A stretch of DNA of 64,000 bases. Origin: Scytonema hofmannii PCC 7110 (GTDB taxonomy: Bacteria > Cyanobacteriota > Cyanobacteriia > Cyanobacteriales > Nostocaceae). Position 1 is the first letter of the stretch. Every line of letters begins with the position of its first letter. This document shows positions 26,578-35,647 of this stretch, piece after piece. A program made the translations under genes and the position numbers. The stretch is from NCBI RefSeq assembly GCF_000346485.2, contig NZ_KQ976354.1, positions 2,077,221-2,141,220 on the forward strand, read 5' to 3'. The notes under the pieces were generated by a model, which did no database searches, was not told the DNA's origin, and worked only from the letters and a program-made list of their open reading frames with translations.

Positions 26578-27291
26578 ATGCTACTAAACACTCTAAAAGC
26601 TGACTTCCAAATTATTTTTGAGCGGGATCCTGCCGCACATAATTGGTTGGAAGTGCTGTTTTGCTACCCTGGCTTGCAGGCACTGTTTTTTCATCGGGTG
26701 GCGCACTGGCTGTATTGCCAGAGGATACTACTGATTTCCCGCTTGATTTCCCACCTAGGTCGGTTATTGACCGGAATTGAGATTCACCCAGGAGCGAAAA
26801 TTGGCAAGCGTGTATTCATTGACCACGGCATGGGCGTCGTGATTGGAGAAACTGCAATCGTGGGAGACTACGCTTTGATTTATCAAGGAGTTACTCTTGG
26901 TGGCACTGGTAAAGAAACAGGTAAACGCCACCCAACCCTAGGACAGCATGTCGTAGTAGGTGCTGGGGCAAAGGTTTTGGGAAATATTCAGATTGGCGAT
27001 CGCGTTCGCGTAGGTGCAGGTTCTGTCGTTTTGCAAGATATTCCTTCTAATTGCACTGTAGTGGGGGTTCCGGGTCGAATTGTTCGTTGCAAAGGAGAGC
27101 CAATTGGTTTCTTTAACCATGAAAAGTTACCAGATCGAGAAGCCGAGATAATTTGCTCCTTATTTAATAGAATTCAAGTCCTGGAAAAAGAGATTGGGCG
27201 TCTGAAGGTGTTGTTGCTCAATGACAAGCACAATTTCAAAGCAAGTGAATTGCAACAGACACCTATGAACTACGTTCGTAACGTAGTATGA
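26578..27291 (+). CDS. cysE: Serine O-acetyltransferase
   Basis: About 237 residues from ATG 26578; a TTG three codons upstream is possible. CysE converts L-serine and acetyl-CoA to O-acetylserine, the committed step of cysteine synthesis. The N-terminal helix region (LKADFQIIFERDPAAHNWLEVLFCYPG) and the left-handed beta-helix hexapeptide repeats are clear: IHPGAKIGKRVFIDHGMGVVIG, the GGTGKE loop and RHPTLGQHVVVGAGAKVLG. The catalytic His lies in DHGMG. A short coiled C-terminal tail follows the active domain. It lies 370 bases after the cluster's last gene on the same strand. Since the megasynthase A domain reads as cysteine-specific, this may be a dedicated precursor supply gene, although cyanobacteria also need a housekeeping CysE. 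Confidence 0.93.
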   Translation: MLLNTLKADFQIIFERDPAAHNWLEVLFCYPGLQALFFHRVAHWLYCQRILLISRLISHLGRLLTGIEIHPGAKIGKRVFIDHGMGVVIGETAIVGDYALIYQGVTLGGTGKETGKRHPTLGQHVVVGAGAKVLGNIQIGDRVRVGAGSVVLQDIPSNCTVVGVPGRIVRCKGEPIGFFNHEKLPDREAEIICSLFNRIQVLEKEIGRLKVLLLNDKHNFKASELQQTPMNYVRNVV

Positions 27292-27496
27292 ATACATGGT
27301 TTTTCATGCCCAGAGATTGGCACAGCGATTGGATTTGACAAGATAATTTTCTCCGATTGCCTTTAAATCTCTTCAAGTTTTTGACAATTGTTGGCTAATG
27401 TTAAACCAACATCGATTTTCCCAATGCATAGGTTGAGTTCAGTAACTCCTATTTAGGATTTGGTATAAGTCTCAGAGTTATAGTCGGAGATTTGAC

Positions 27497-28063
27497 ATGT
27501 CAACTATAGATACACCAACCCTAGAAACAACTCTAGGATTCCTCGCATTAGTTTGCTACATTCTCACCTTATTACCTACAATTCTGAGAATTGTTATTCC
27601 GCACACAAAAGAGACTGGTATTCTCAAATTGTTACTGAAACATCGCCGTAGCATTGGTATTCTGGCTTTCTTATTTGCATTGGGACATGGGTTTCTTTTA
27701 GTACAAAAAAGACGTGTAGATTTATTCGACTTAAAGACAAGTTGGATTTATAACCAAGGATTAGCCACCTTTACAATTTTTACACTTCTAGCTATCACTT
27801 CTAATGATTGGAGTAGAAAAAAGCTCAAGAAAAATTGGAAGCAATTGCATAAACTTACTTACTTAGCCATGTTTCTTTTAACTTGGCATATTTGGGACAA
27901 AATGTCCGGTCATTGGACATACTTAACTCCCATTGGTCTGGTGGCAATTATGGGGATAATAATTTTATACCTGTTTAGACTCGGAATTGAAAGTCAGGAT
28001 AAACAGCAAAAGAAAGAGGGTAAAGCATTCCTATCTCAGCTTGCAGTAAAAACATTTAAGTAG
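27497..28063 (+). CDS. Ferric-reductase-like transmembrane (heme b) protein
   Basis: The 188-residue protein has five or six hydrophobic segments and paired histidines in membrane helices (LGHGFLL near residue 58; QLHKLTYLAMFLLTWH near 120-135). These suit heme b ligands of the ferric reductase-like / MsrQ-like domain family. No flavin or NAD(P)H domain is attached, so electrons must come from a partner. The WD40 gene starts 43 bases downstream with a strong AAGGAGG site, suggesting one operon. The substrate is unknown. Confidence 0.7.
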   Translation: MSTIDTPTLETTLGFLALVCYILTLLPTILRIVIPHTKETGILKLLLKHRRSIGILAFLFALGHGFLLVQKRRVDLFDLKTSWIYNQGLATFTIFTLLAITSNDWSRKKLKKNWKQLHKLTYLAMFLLTWHIWDKMSGHWTYLTPIGLVAIMGIIILYLFRLGIESQDKQQKKEGKAFLSQLAVKTFK

Positions 28064-28106
28064 GGTGAGCAATCCCCACTACTGAACGCAAGGAGGATTT
28101 TGTATA

Positions 28107-29150
28107 ATGTTAAAGCATATTAATGGGAAAATTTGGGTAGGAATAGTAATAACAACAATGACGGCTGTTGTTGGATTAAGTTGGTCTAAATCGCTTTCAC
28201 AAACACAGCTTGCGTACTCTTCTCAATCTTTACTTACCACTCATCTTTCTCGCACCCTTAGAGGAAATACGGCTTGGATTTATGCGATCGCCATTAGCCC
28301 AGACGGTAAAACTTTAGCCAGTGGCAGTTACGATCGCAAGATTAAGATTTGGAATCTGCAAACTGACAAATTACTCCATACCTTCAAGGGACATGCTGAT
28401 GCAGTTGTATCACTCAGTATTAGTCCAGATGGCAAAACGTTAGCTAGTGGTAGTTGGGACAACCGGATTAGGTTGTGGAATCTAAAAAATGGGGAGTTGC
28501 TCCGCACTTTCTCTGGACATTCTGATGATGTTGAATCTGTTGCTATCAGCCGAGATGGGAAGACTTTAGTAAGTGGCAGTTGGGATCGGACAGTCAAAGT
28601 CTGGAATATTAGTACTGGAGAGGTACGGAGCAGTTTTTATCACACAAATGCAGTAAAAGCGGTTGCCATTAGTCCTGATGGGCAGTTGCTTGCCAGTAGT
28701 ACTAAAGATGGAAAAATCATGATTTGGCAATTGGCTGGCGGCATATTGAAAACCTCCTTAGCGGCACACAATCGGGCTGTTTCAGCGTTGGCTTTTAGCC
28801 CTGATGGAAAGCAACTTGCTAGTGGTAGTGATGACCGAACAATTAAGGTGTGGAATCCGCAGGGGCAGTTGCCGCACGTCCTAACTGGACATAATAATGC
28901 AGTTTGGTCTGTGGCTTTTAGCCCCAATGGGCAGCAACTCGCTAGTGGTAGTTACGATCGGACAATTAAATTGTGGAATCTCAAAACAGGGCAGTTGTTA
29001 GACACTTTCACCGGACATAACAAAGCAGTTTGGTCTGTGGCTTTCAATCCGCAAGATAATACCCTTGTTAGTGGCAGTGCAGATGAGACTATCAAGATTT
29101 GGCAGCTAGCGAAACCGCCTTTAAAGCCACTGTCGCATTTGCGATTTTAG
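28107..29150 (+). CDS. WD40 beta-propeller protein with N-terminal membrane anchor or signal
   Basis: 347 residues. An N-terminal hydrophobic segment (about residues 7-27) is followed by seven WD40 repeats from about residue 50, each with the pattern AISPDGKTLASGS.D..IKIWNL, enough for one complete propeller. Such propellers are protein-interaction platforms. The anchor suggests a periplasmic or thylakoid-lumen position. An AAGGAGG site precedes the ATG, the best ribosome-binding site in this region. It is probably cotranscribed with the ferric-reductase-like gene. Confidence 0.88.
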   Translation: MLKHINGKIWVGIVITTMTAVVGLSWSKSLSQTQLAYSSQSLLTTHLSRTLRGNTAWIYAIAISPDGKTLASGSYDRKIKIWNLQTDKLLHTFKGHADAVVSLSISPDGKTLASGSWDNRIRLWNLKNGELLRTFSGHSDDVESVAISRDGKTLVSGSWDRTVKVWNISTGEVRSSFYHTNAVKAVAISPDGQLLASSTKDGKIMIWQLAGGILKTSLAAHNRAVSALAFSPDGKQLASGSDDRTIKVWNPQGQLPHVLTGHNNAVWSVAFSPNGQQLASGSYDRTIKLWNLKTGQLLDTFTGHNKAVWSVAFNPQDNTLVSGSADETIKIWQLAKPPLKPLSHLRF

Positions 29151-29231
29151 TAACTAGCGATCGCTTGTTTTTTTTCGTACTTTTCTTATTCACTTCTTGT
29201 CTTTCTTGTCAACGCGTAAGTCCTAGAATTT

Positions 29232-30047
29232 ATGAAATCTTATCTAGCCGCTGCTATTCAAATGACTAGTGTGCCCAATCTACAAAAAAACTTGGCTCAG
29301 GCAGAGGAATTAATCGAACTTGCCGTGCGTCAGGGTGCTACATTGGTTGGTTTACCAGAAAACTTTTCCTTCATGGGAGAAGTGAATGACAAACTCGCTC
29401 AAGCGGAAGCGATCGCCACTGCGAGCGAAAAATTCCTCAAAAAAATGGCTCAGCGCTTTCAAATTACCATCCTAGGCGGTGGCTTTCCAGTTACCGTAGA
29501 CAACACGAGAAAAGTATATAACACTGCCTTACTCGTCAGTCCCAATGGTCAAGAACTCACCCGCTACCACAAGACACATCTATTTGATGTTAACATCTCC
29601 GACGGCAACACCTATCGAGAATCCAGCACTGTTATGGCTGGCAAACACCTACCTTCGGTCTATTTTTCGGAAGAACTGGGTAATATAGGGCTTTCTGTTT
29701 GCTACGATGTCCGCTTCCCTGAACTATATCGACACATAGCATCTAAAGGTGGGGATATAATATTTGTTCCCGCAGCCTTTACTGCTCTCACTGGCAAAGA
29801 CCACTGGCAAGTGCTACTGCAAGCGAGAGCCATTGAAAATACCTGCTATGTCATTGCTCCCGCCCAAACCGGATTCAACTACGCCCGCCGCCAAACCCAC
29901 GGACACGCGATGATTATCGATCCTTGGGGAGTGATTTTAGCCGATGCTGACGATAAACCAGGAGTGGCGATCGCCGAAATCAACCCCTCTCGTCTAGAAC
30001 AAGTCCGCAGCCAAATGCCCTCCCTGCAACACCGAGTATTCACATAG
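29232..30047 (+). CDS. Carbon-nitrogen hydrolase, Nit1/Nit2-type amidase
   Basis: A nitrilase-superfamily enzyme of 271 residues with the Glu-Lys-Cys triad in place: Glu in LPENFSFMGE near residue 42, Lys in YHKTHLFDVNI near 113 and nucleophile Cys in SVCYDVRFPE near 157. Spacing and the DVRFPELYR block resemble the Nit branch (deaminated glutathione amidase / omega-amidase) rather than true nitrilases. Those enzymes repair or recycle transamination side products. It probably acts in the cytoplasm. The GST gene follows 110 bases later, and the shared glutathione theme may not be accidental. Confidence 0.85.
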   Translation: MKSYLAAAIQMTSVPNLQKNLAQAEELIELAVRQGATLVGLPENFSFMGEVNDKLAQAEAIATASEKFLKKMAQRFQITILGGGFPVTVDNTRKVYNTALLVSPNGQELTRYHKTHLFDVNISDGNTYRESSTVMAGKHLPSVYFSEELGNIGLSVCYDVRFPELYRHIASKGGDIIFVPAAFTALTGKDHWQVLLQARAIENTCYVIAPAQTGFNYARRQTHGHAMIIDPWGVILADADDKPGVAIAEINPSRLEQVRSQMPSLQHRVFT

Positions 30048-30051
30048 CTAT

Positions 30052-30079
30052 GTAGAAACGCGAAATTTCGCTTCTCTAC
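30052..30079 (+). terminator. Possible terminator hairpin after the amidase gene
   Basis: An imperfect palindrome GTAGAAACGCGAAATTTC..CTTCTCTAC lies 4 bases after the stop codon and is followed by a mixed T-rich run. It may equally be a dispersed palindrome. Confidence 0.35.
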
Positions 30080-30157
30080 GTATTCTTTCAACAATTACAA
30101 TTTGAAATTGGTTATCCAACCTGACAAAGTTTTTGCAACATAACCCTTAGGAGCATT

Positions 30158-30967
30158 ATGACAAGCCTAGAACTCTATCACTTCCCCGATTCACTATGTT
30201 CCCAGAAAGTGCGGCTAGCTTTGGCTGAAAAAGGTATTGAGTGGAAAAGCCACATCGTCAATTTACTTACCTTTGAAAATCTCAAGCCAGATTACGTTCG
30301 GATCAACCCAAAGGCGGTAGTACCGACTTTAGTCGATGACGGTAAAGTGGTGTGCAACTCAGCTATTATTGTTCGCCATCTCGACAAAAATTTCCCAGAA
30401 CACAGACTGACACCGGTAGAAGAAACGCTGACGGAAAAGATGACCAAATGGATCGACCTTCAGGACGCTTTTCCGATGCGCGAATTGATTTACCACAACC
30501 TGAAAGGATTTAGTGGAATTGTGGCGCGTCGATCAATGCGGATGAAAAAAGACCTTGTTGCCAAACTGATGCGTGAAAATCCAAATCTTCACACTCAATA
30601 TGCAGCAAAGCTAGAAGACGTAAAGAATTGGAACGCGACGGTTGACGATCGGGCGCAGGTAGCAGCTATAAACGGGCGAATGAATGAAATTCTTGACCAA
30701 CTTGAGAACGAACTTAGGAAAAGCGATTGGCTTTGTGGAGCTAATTATTCGCTTGCTGACTTGGTCTGGACGGCGGTACTACACTATCTAGAGCAGGTTA
30801 AGCTTGACACTCTCTGGCGCAACGGACGACGTCCAGCGCTCGCTGCGTATATCGCACGTCTCAAAGCTCGACCTAGCTTTAAGGAAGCGATTCAAGATTA
30901 CCTTGCGCCCAAAGTGATGGAACCGATTGTTATAGCTGGTTTGCGAAGGATTTTTCTCGGTTTTTGA
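30158..30967 (+). CDS. Glutathione S-transferase family protein
   Basis: 269 residues with an N-terminal thioredoxin-fold GST domain (LYHFPDSLCSQKVRLALAEKG; cis-Pro in AVVPTLVDDG; CNSAIIVRHLD for the glutathione Glu/Ser contact). The C-terminal helical domain (from about residue 85) is longer than usual and carries LADLVWTAVLHYL. The SxxC pair in DSLCSQK suggests a Ser or Cys catalytic residue. A GGAG site precedes the ATG. It probably conjugates or isomerises electrophiles; no specific substrate is suggested. Confidence 0.85.
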   Translation: MTSLELYHFPDSLCSQKVRLALAEKGIEWKSHIVNLLTFENLKPDYVRINPKAVVPTLVDDGKVVCNSAIIVRHLDKNFPEHRLTPVEETLTEKMTKWIDLQDAFPMRELIYHNLKGFSGIVARRSMRMKKDLVAKLMRENPNLHTQYAAKLEDVKNWNATVDDRAQVAAINGRMNEILDQLENELRKSDWLCGANYSLADLVWTAVLHYLEQVKLDTLWRNGRRPALAAYIARLKARPSFKEAIQDYLAPKVMEPIVIAGLRRIFLGF

Positions 30968-31009
30968 TGCTCTGAGTCCTGATACTGGTCGCTGATTGAG
31001 CCGGAAATC

Positions 31010-31222
31010 TTGACCTTGAAGGTGATAAAAGCAGAGAAGATTACCATTCTTCCCGGTGTATCTTACATCTTCAAATCTCTAGCAGAAACGTCAGCCATTG
31101 CTCAAGCGGATTTATCTACACTGAAACTGTGCTTCTGTGCGGGAAACTTTTTAGGGAAGGATGTTTTCGATAAGTTTCTGGTTCTTGCGTACAAAGCGCG
31201 TGTTAAATTTGTTGAAAAATAA
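31010..31222 (+). pseudogene. Fragment of an AMP-forming acyl/fatty-acid ligase
   Basis: The 70-codon piece reads ITILPGVSYIFKSLAET, then LSTLKLCFCAGNFLGKDVFDKF. This is the middle of an adenylate-forming ligase, the segment before the YGxTE motif where family members read GVPxIFxxL and SLRLCxSAGAPLxxxVxxxF. No A3 P-loop or C-terminal domain is present. It begins about 40 bases after the GST stop and lies just before a KAS fragment and an ACP gene, so it looks like debris of a second fatty-acid-loading locus. Confidence 0.6.
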
Positions 31223-31379
31223 GCTTGAGACCAATGCTTGCAAGCATAACAGTCATTATTGACTGCATGACGGTCAGATTGCTGAAATTCAGACTATAAG
31301 CGCCTGTAAGCCTTAATTTTAAAGCAAATTTATCGACTGTAATTAACAATTTAGCACGGTATGTACGAAAGAACCGGCT

Positions 31380-31571
31380 GTGGCAACAGTAATGACGGTA
31401 GTACAGGACAAAATTCCACCCACAATTAATCTTGAAGCTCCCGATCCAGCTTGTGACCTAGACTATGTTCCTCTGCACAGCCGAACTCAACGGGTAGAGG
31501 TTGCCCTTTCTAATTCCTTTGGTTTCGGAGGACACAATGTCGCCCTAGCTTTTAAAAAATTTGAGGAATAA
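31380..31571 (+). pseudogene. C-terminal fragment of a FabF-type 3-oxoacyl-ACP synthase
   Basis: The last 48 residues match the end of [25 protein letters not shown] followed by the almost invariant [23 protein letters not shown] normal enzyme has about 415 residues, and only the final eighth is left. The catalytic Cys and first His are absent; the terminal FGFGGHN loop remains. It lies 51 bases upstream of an ACP-containing gene on the same strand, a neighbourhood normal for fatty acid or polyketide loci. Confidence 0.7.
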
Positions 31572-31621
31572 TTTTGTCATTTGTCATTTGTCCTTGGGCA
31601 TTCGTAATGGAAAATTTTGTA

Positions 31622-32119
31622 ATGCAAACCATCAGCGAGTCAGCTGCCAACGATATAAGCCAACATTTAGAGTACTCTACAGAAATACTGCCGCAGCTTT
31701 TAAACCACCAGATTGATGGTTCTAAAATTTGTAAAAACTGGCTTAAATATCGAGAATATCGTCCCCTCAATAACGAGGAAGTTGAGCAATATCAGAGAAT
31801 TTTGATGATATTGAAAGACATTGGGAGTCTTATGGACGATGTAAAAGCAAAAATTCAGTGTAGCCGCTTGAAGAACCAGGAAGTTTTTGAAAAAGTGCGA
31901 GTCATTCTTGTAGATAAACTAAAAATTGAGCCAGACAAAGTAACTCCAACAGCCAATTTTATCAATGACTTGGGAACTGATTCTTTAGATACATTAGAAC
32001 TGGTCATGGCTTTGGAAGATGCTTTCAAGATTAAAATTGCCAATGAAGTTGCTGAAAAACTGTTGACAGTACAACAAACCATCGATTACATCTGCCAAAA
32101 AATTGAGGTATCTATTTAA
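31622..32119 (+). CDS. Acyl carrier protein with an unassigned N-terminal extension
   Basis: 165 residues from ATG 31622; ATG 31607 is an alternative. The C-terminal 80 residues are an AcpP-like carrier, with the phosphopantetheine serine in LGTDSLDTLELVMALED and the usual helix II. The N-terminal 85 residues are helical, polar and not recognised. Type II ACPs are normally about 80 residues, so the extension is unusual. The upstream AMP-ligase and KAS relics suggest it once belonged to a specialised fatty-acid or polyketide locus. It could serve the cluster 5 kb upstream, but that is only a possibility. Confidence 0.7.
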   Translation: MQTISESAANDISQHLEYSTEILPQLLNHQIDGSKICKNWLKYREYRPLNNEEVEQYQRILMILKDIGSLMDDVKAKIQCSRLKNQEVFEKVRVILVDKLKIEPDKVTPTANFINDLGTDSLDTLELVMALEDAFKIKIANEVAEKLLTVQQTIDYICQKIEVSI

Positions 32120-32318
32120 TTTTGCTTCCCAACTAAGTTACTTGGCAAATTGAAGAACACATTTTTGATTTGTCAAGAAATAATTGATCTTTCGCCAACA
32201 GTATCCGTATCTCGGATCAATACCGTCATCACCTCGTCAAATACTAATAACGCTCCATGCTCATGAGTCAAATCTTTGTAGACGAGATGCATTATAATAC
32301 TGATGCTCTACAACTTTT

Positions 32319-34463
32319 TTATGTCATTAAGTTAGAAGCAGCAACATTGACCAATGAATCAGGACTACTAATTGGCAAGTCACCGCCCAGATGCCAGAAG
32401 AACATTCCACCAAGTTTTTGTTGTTCAACATAATCAACTTTCCCCAGAACTGATTGTTTATCTTCATAGGTACTAAACTCTTTTATCTGAGAATTATAAA
32501 CATAGGGAACTTTTGCACTATCATCCCAGTAACGTTGATACCCATTTGTACCTACCTTACTGTAAAGGTCTTTATATAAAATTGCGTCTTTTACTGGAGT
32601 ACCGCTTTGAAGCAGACCATCATTGCTAGCTCCGGGATTAACTCCTGTCCAGCTGTAACTATAGAGAGGAACCCCAAGGACAATATCTTTAGCTTCAACA
32701 CCAGCATTTAAATATTGTTTAATTGCCCAATCAACATTTAATTTACTGCTGTTATAAGATTGGTCATTGGTACTTTTGTACAAAGCAGCTTGATGGTTAG
32801 TTGTTTGTTCCCAAGGACCGTGGTAGTCATAACTCATAACGTTGATAAAATCAACATACTGGGAAGTTGTTTTCAAAACTGTTGCGTTTAAATCGTAAGG
32901 GCTATCACCGTAATCTGACGGAGACAATTGATAGGGAGAAGCAGAAAGAGCAGTCGTTAGTTGATAATTCTTACCGTCCGCAGCAGATGTGTTATTAAGT
33001 TGTTGACGTAGTTCGCTGAGCAATTGAAGGTAATCATTATTTTCCTGCTTCTTTGGAAACTCCCAGTCAATATCAATGCCATCGAAACCATTATCCTTCA
33101 TGAATTTGATGGCAGACTGGACAAAATTTGTCCTAGACTGGGTGCTAGAAGCTACAGGGGAGAAATCAGGGTCTGCTGCACCACCGATAGAAACAAGAAT
33201 TTTGAGGTTGGGATTTTGAGTCTTAATGGATTTAAGTACGTCAATATCACCATCCAAACCATCTTGATGCAGTTTAACATTACCTTGTGCATCGATATCT
33301 GCAAAAGCATAGAACAAATGCGTTAGTTTATTAGCCGGAATGCTGGCTGGATTAGTAGCACTACTAATAGTCCAAGATGGTAAGTACCCACCTACAACAT
33401 ATTGATTGTTTCCTCCAGATGTCTGATTTTTTGCTAAAGCTACATAAGTACCATCTTGAGCAAAACCAACAATATCAGCTCGACCATCTCCATTCACATC
33501 ACCAAGCTGGCGCGTTCGCGAACCAAAGCTAGTCCATCCGCCTTGACTAACTGTAAAATCATCGTTTTTAGCAACAGACACCGAACCAAAAGTTCCATTG
33601 CTTTGACCTAGAGATACATAGACAGCATCATATCCAAAACCAACAATATCAGCTCGACCATCTCCGTTGACATCAGCTACTTGACGCGGATATTGGTCAA
33701 AGCTATTCCATCCTCCTTTACTGACAGTAAAGCCATCATCCTTAGCCACAAAAGCCTGACCAAAAGTCCCATTGCTTTGACCTAGAGATACAAGGATATT
33801 GTCATATTCAAAACCAACAATATCAGCCCGTCCATCTCCGTTCACATCACCTAGCTGGCGCGGATATTGGTCAAAGCTTGTCCATCCCCCTTGGCTTGCA
33901 CTAAAAGTGTCATTCCTGGCTACAAAAGCCGAACCGAAAGTGCCATTGCTTTGACCTAAAGATACATAGACATTGTCATATCCAAAACCAACAATATCAG
34001 CTCGGCCATCTCCGTTGACATCGGCTAGCTGACGTGGATATTGGTCAAAGCTATTCCATCCTCCTGCATTGGTAGTGTAGTAATCGTTCCTGGCTACAAA
34101 AGCCGAACCGAAAGTGCCATTGCTTTCACCTAAAGATACATAGACATTGTCATATCCAAAACCAACAATATCAGCTCGACCATCTCCGTTGACATCGGCT
34201 AGCTGACGCGGATAGGAATTAAAGCTTGTCCATCCTCCTGCATTGGTGGTGTAGTAATCGTTCCTGGCTACAAAAGCTGAACCGAAAGTGCCATTGCTTT
34301 CACCTAAAGATACATAGATAGCATCATCTCTAAAACCGATAACGTCATCTCGACCATCTCCATTGACATCAGCTATTTGACGCGGATAGGAATCAAAGCT
34401 ATTCCATCCTTGTAAAGAGCTAAAATTATTGACCGCCAACTTTTTTGCTTCATAAATGCTCAT
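32319..34463 (-). CDS. GH18 chitinase-like hydrolase with N-terminal FG-GAP/VCBS repeats
   Basis: About 714 residues. Three ATG codons run in tandem; the third (34463) has the best spacing to the AAGGAG site. Residues about 10-360 are six repeats of about 58 residues with calcium-binding DVNGDGRADIVGF motifs, a beta-propeller of FG-GAP/VCBS type. From about residue 368 a GH18 TIM barrel follows (VVGGYLPSWTI, ILVSIGG) with the catalytic motif DGIDIDWEFP near residue 475 and MSYDYHGPW later. The DxDxE acid is intact, so it is probably an active chitin/peptidoglycan-type glycosidase. No classical signal peptide is seen, so export, if any, is by another route. Confidence 0.9.
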   Translation of the reverse strand: MSIYEAKKLAVNNFSSLQGWNSFDSYPRQIADVNGDGRDDVIGFRDDAIYVSLGESNGTFGSAFVARNDYYTTNAGGWTSFNSYPRQLADVNGDGRADIVGFGYDNVYVSLGESNGTFGSAFVARNDYYTTNAGGWNSFDQYPRQLADVNGDGRADIVGFGYDNVYVSLGQSNGTFGSAFVARNDTFSASQGGWTSFDQYPRQLGDVNGDGRADIVGFEYDNILVSLGQSNGTFGQAFVAKDDGFTVSKGGWNSFDQYPRQVADVNGDGRADIVGFGYDAVYVSLGQSNGTFGSVSVAKNDDFTVSQGGWTSFGSRTRQLGDVNGDGRADIVGFAQDGTYVALAKNQTSGGNNQYVVGGYLPSWTISSATNPASIPANKLTHLFYAFADIDAQGNVKLHQDGLDGDIDVLKSIKTQNPNLKILVSIGGAADPDFSPVASSTQSRTNFVQSAIKFMKDNGFDGIDIDWEFPKKQENNDYLQLLSELRQQLNNTSAADGKNYQLTTALSASPYQLSPSDYGDSPYDLNATVLKTTSQYVDFINVMSYDYHGPWEQTTNHQAALYKSTNDQSYNSSKLNVDWAIKQYLNAGVEAKDIVLGVPLYSYSWTGVNPGASNDGLLQSGTPVKDAILYKDLYSKVGTNGYQRYWDDSAKVPYVYNSQIKEFSTYEDKQSVLGKVDYVEQQKLGGMFFWHLGGDLPISSPDSLVNVAASNLMT
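33430..34440 (-). repeat. Six tandem coding repeats of about 174 bp (FG-GAP propeller blades)
   Basis: Each unit encodes GGW.SF..YPRQ.ADVNGDGRADIVGFGYD plus a V.VSLG.SNGTFG strand. DNA identity between neighbours is high, pointing to recent duplication or gene conversion. Confidence 0.85.
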
Positions 34464-34469
34464 CATCAT

Positions 34470-35647
34470 GCTCCTTTTATGGTAAGCCGATCGCTCTTTT
34501 ATTACTATGACCAGAGTATATCTGAAACCCTTGTTCGGACAGAGATTAACCTATTAAGGTTCGTATGTCCGGTTTCTTTTGATTTGCGTAGACGCGTAGC
34601 GGCTTGCCGTTAGACATCGCGTTCCCTTACCCTATTCTACTTTGATTATTTAGTTTCAATTTTTCTCTAGTAAAATTCATAAAATAGGGTTCCAGTTACT
34701 AAACAACCAGTCTAAAATCTTAGTGTAATTATAAAATAATACATCATAATTTATCCAATTAAAATTTTTTATATTATTACAAATACATTTTAAATATAGG
34801 TTTAACTAATGACAAATTAGAAATAAATCAAGGACTAAAGGACAAACACAAGAATAACTTCATAACTTATTCTTATGACCGAATAAGCGACGTTACTAGC
34901 AAATTTTAAAGACCGCAATGGGAAAAAATCGGGGATTTATCACCCAAGTCATTAGTTACAAGAATTAAAAAGTCTGAAAAAATTGGATAAAGTCTGGTGT
35001 TTGCCTTTATTTTAGAACATCTTTACTAGAAGAAATCCTCCAATCCCATTCTGTCAACGAAAATCAGACAGTCAGGATTTTTTTCTTTGAATATACTTCA
35101 GTACTTTCTTCAGATGTGTTTTAAAAGAAAAGAGTTGATGATATTGTTGTTAAGGCGCAAACAAACTTAATTAGTCCTGTTGAAGTAAAGCAAGAGAACT
35201 AGGGAGGATTTTTTATCCTACTGCTTTACGTCTAGATGATATTAAGTTTTTTCTCCTTTTGCCAAAATTCTAATGAGTGAGAGATATGATGAAGAAATCG
35301 CTTCTTTTTTATTGCTAATTGTGGTAAGAATTTATGCATGCACCAAATAATAAGAATGCGTTCATTCAGAGCGTTCCATCTATGCATTATGTATACAGTT
35401 TATCAGTTCTCTCAACTACAAAGCACGTAAATAAGTGTTGCTACAACTGAGTGTATAAATTGATTTGGTTATCCCTATCAAAAATCATAGAAGGAAGGCT
35501 TGAAAATGCTCAACTTCCACTCTGACAAATTCAGTGGGACTTAATGTAAACAATCTTTTGTTAATACGTAAGTTCTAGTATGCAATCCCACTCATATTTT
35601 TTTTGAAAGAAATATCTTTCTACCAAATCTTGTAAAAAACAGCGCGT
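34470..35647. other. Long AT-rich region with no supported gene
   Basis: Nearly 1.2 kb without a frame I can support on either strand. Near 34590-34625 is a dispersed repeat (GCGTAGCGGCTTGCCGTTAG type, ending in ATCGCG) common in filamentous cyanobacteria. The stretch 35040-35230 has the patchy look of decayed coding DNA, but I could not assign it. AT-rich sequence just before 35648 may hold the promoter of the AAA-CHASE2 gene. Confidence 0.4.
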
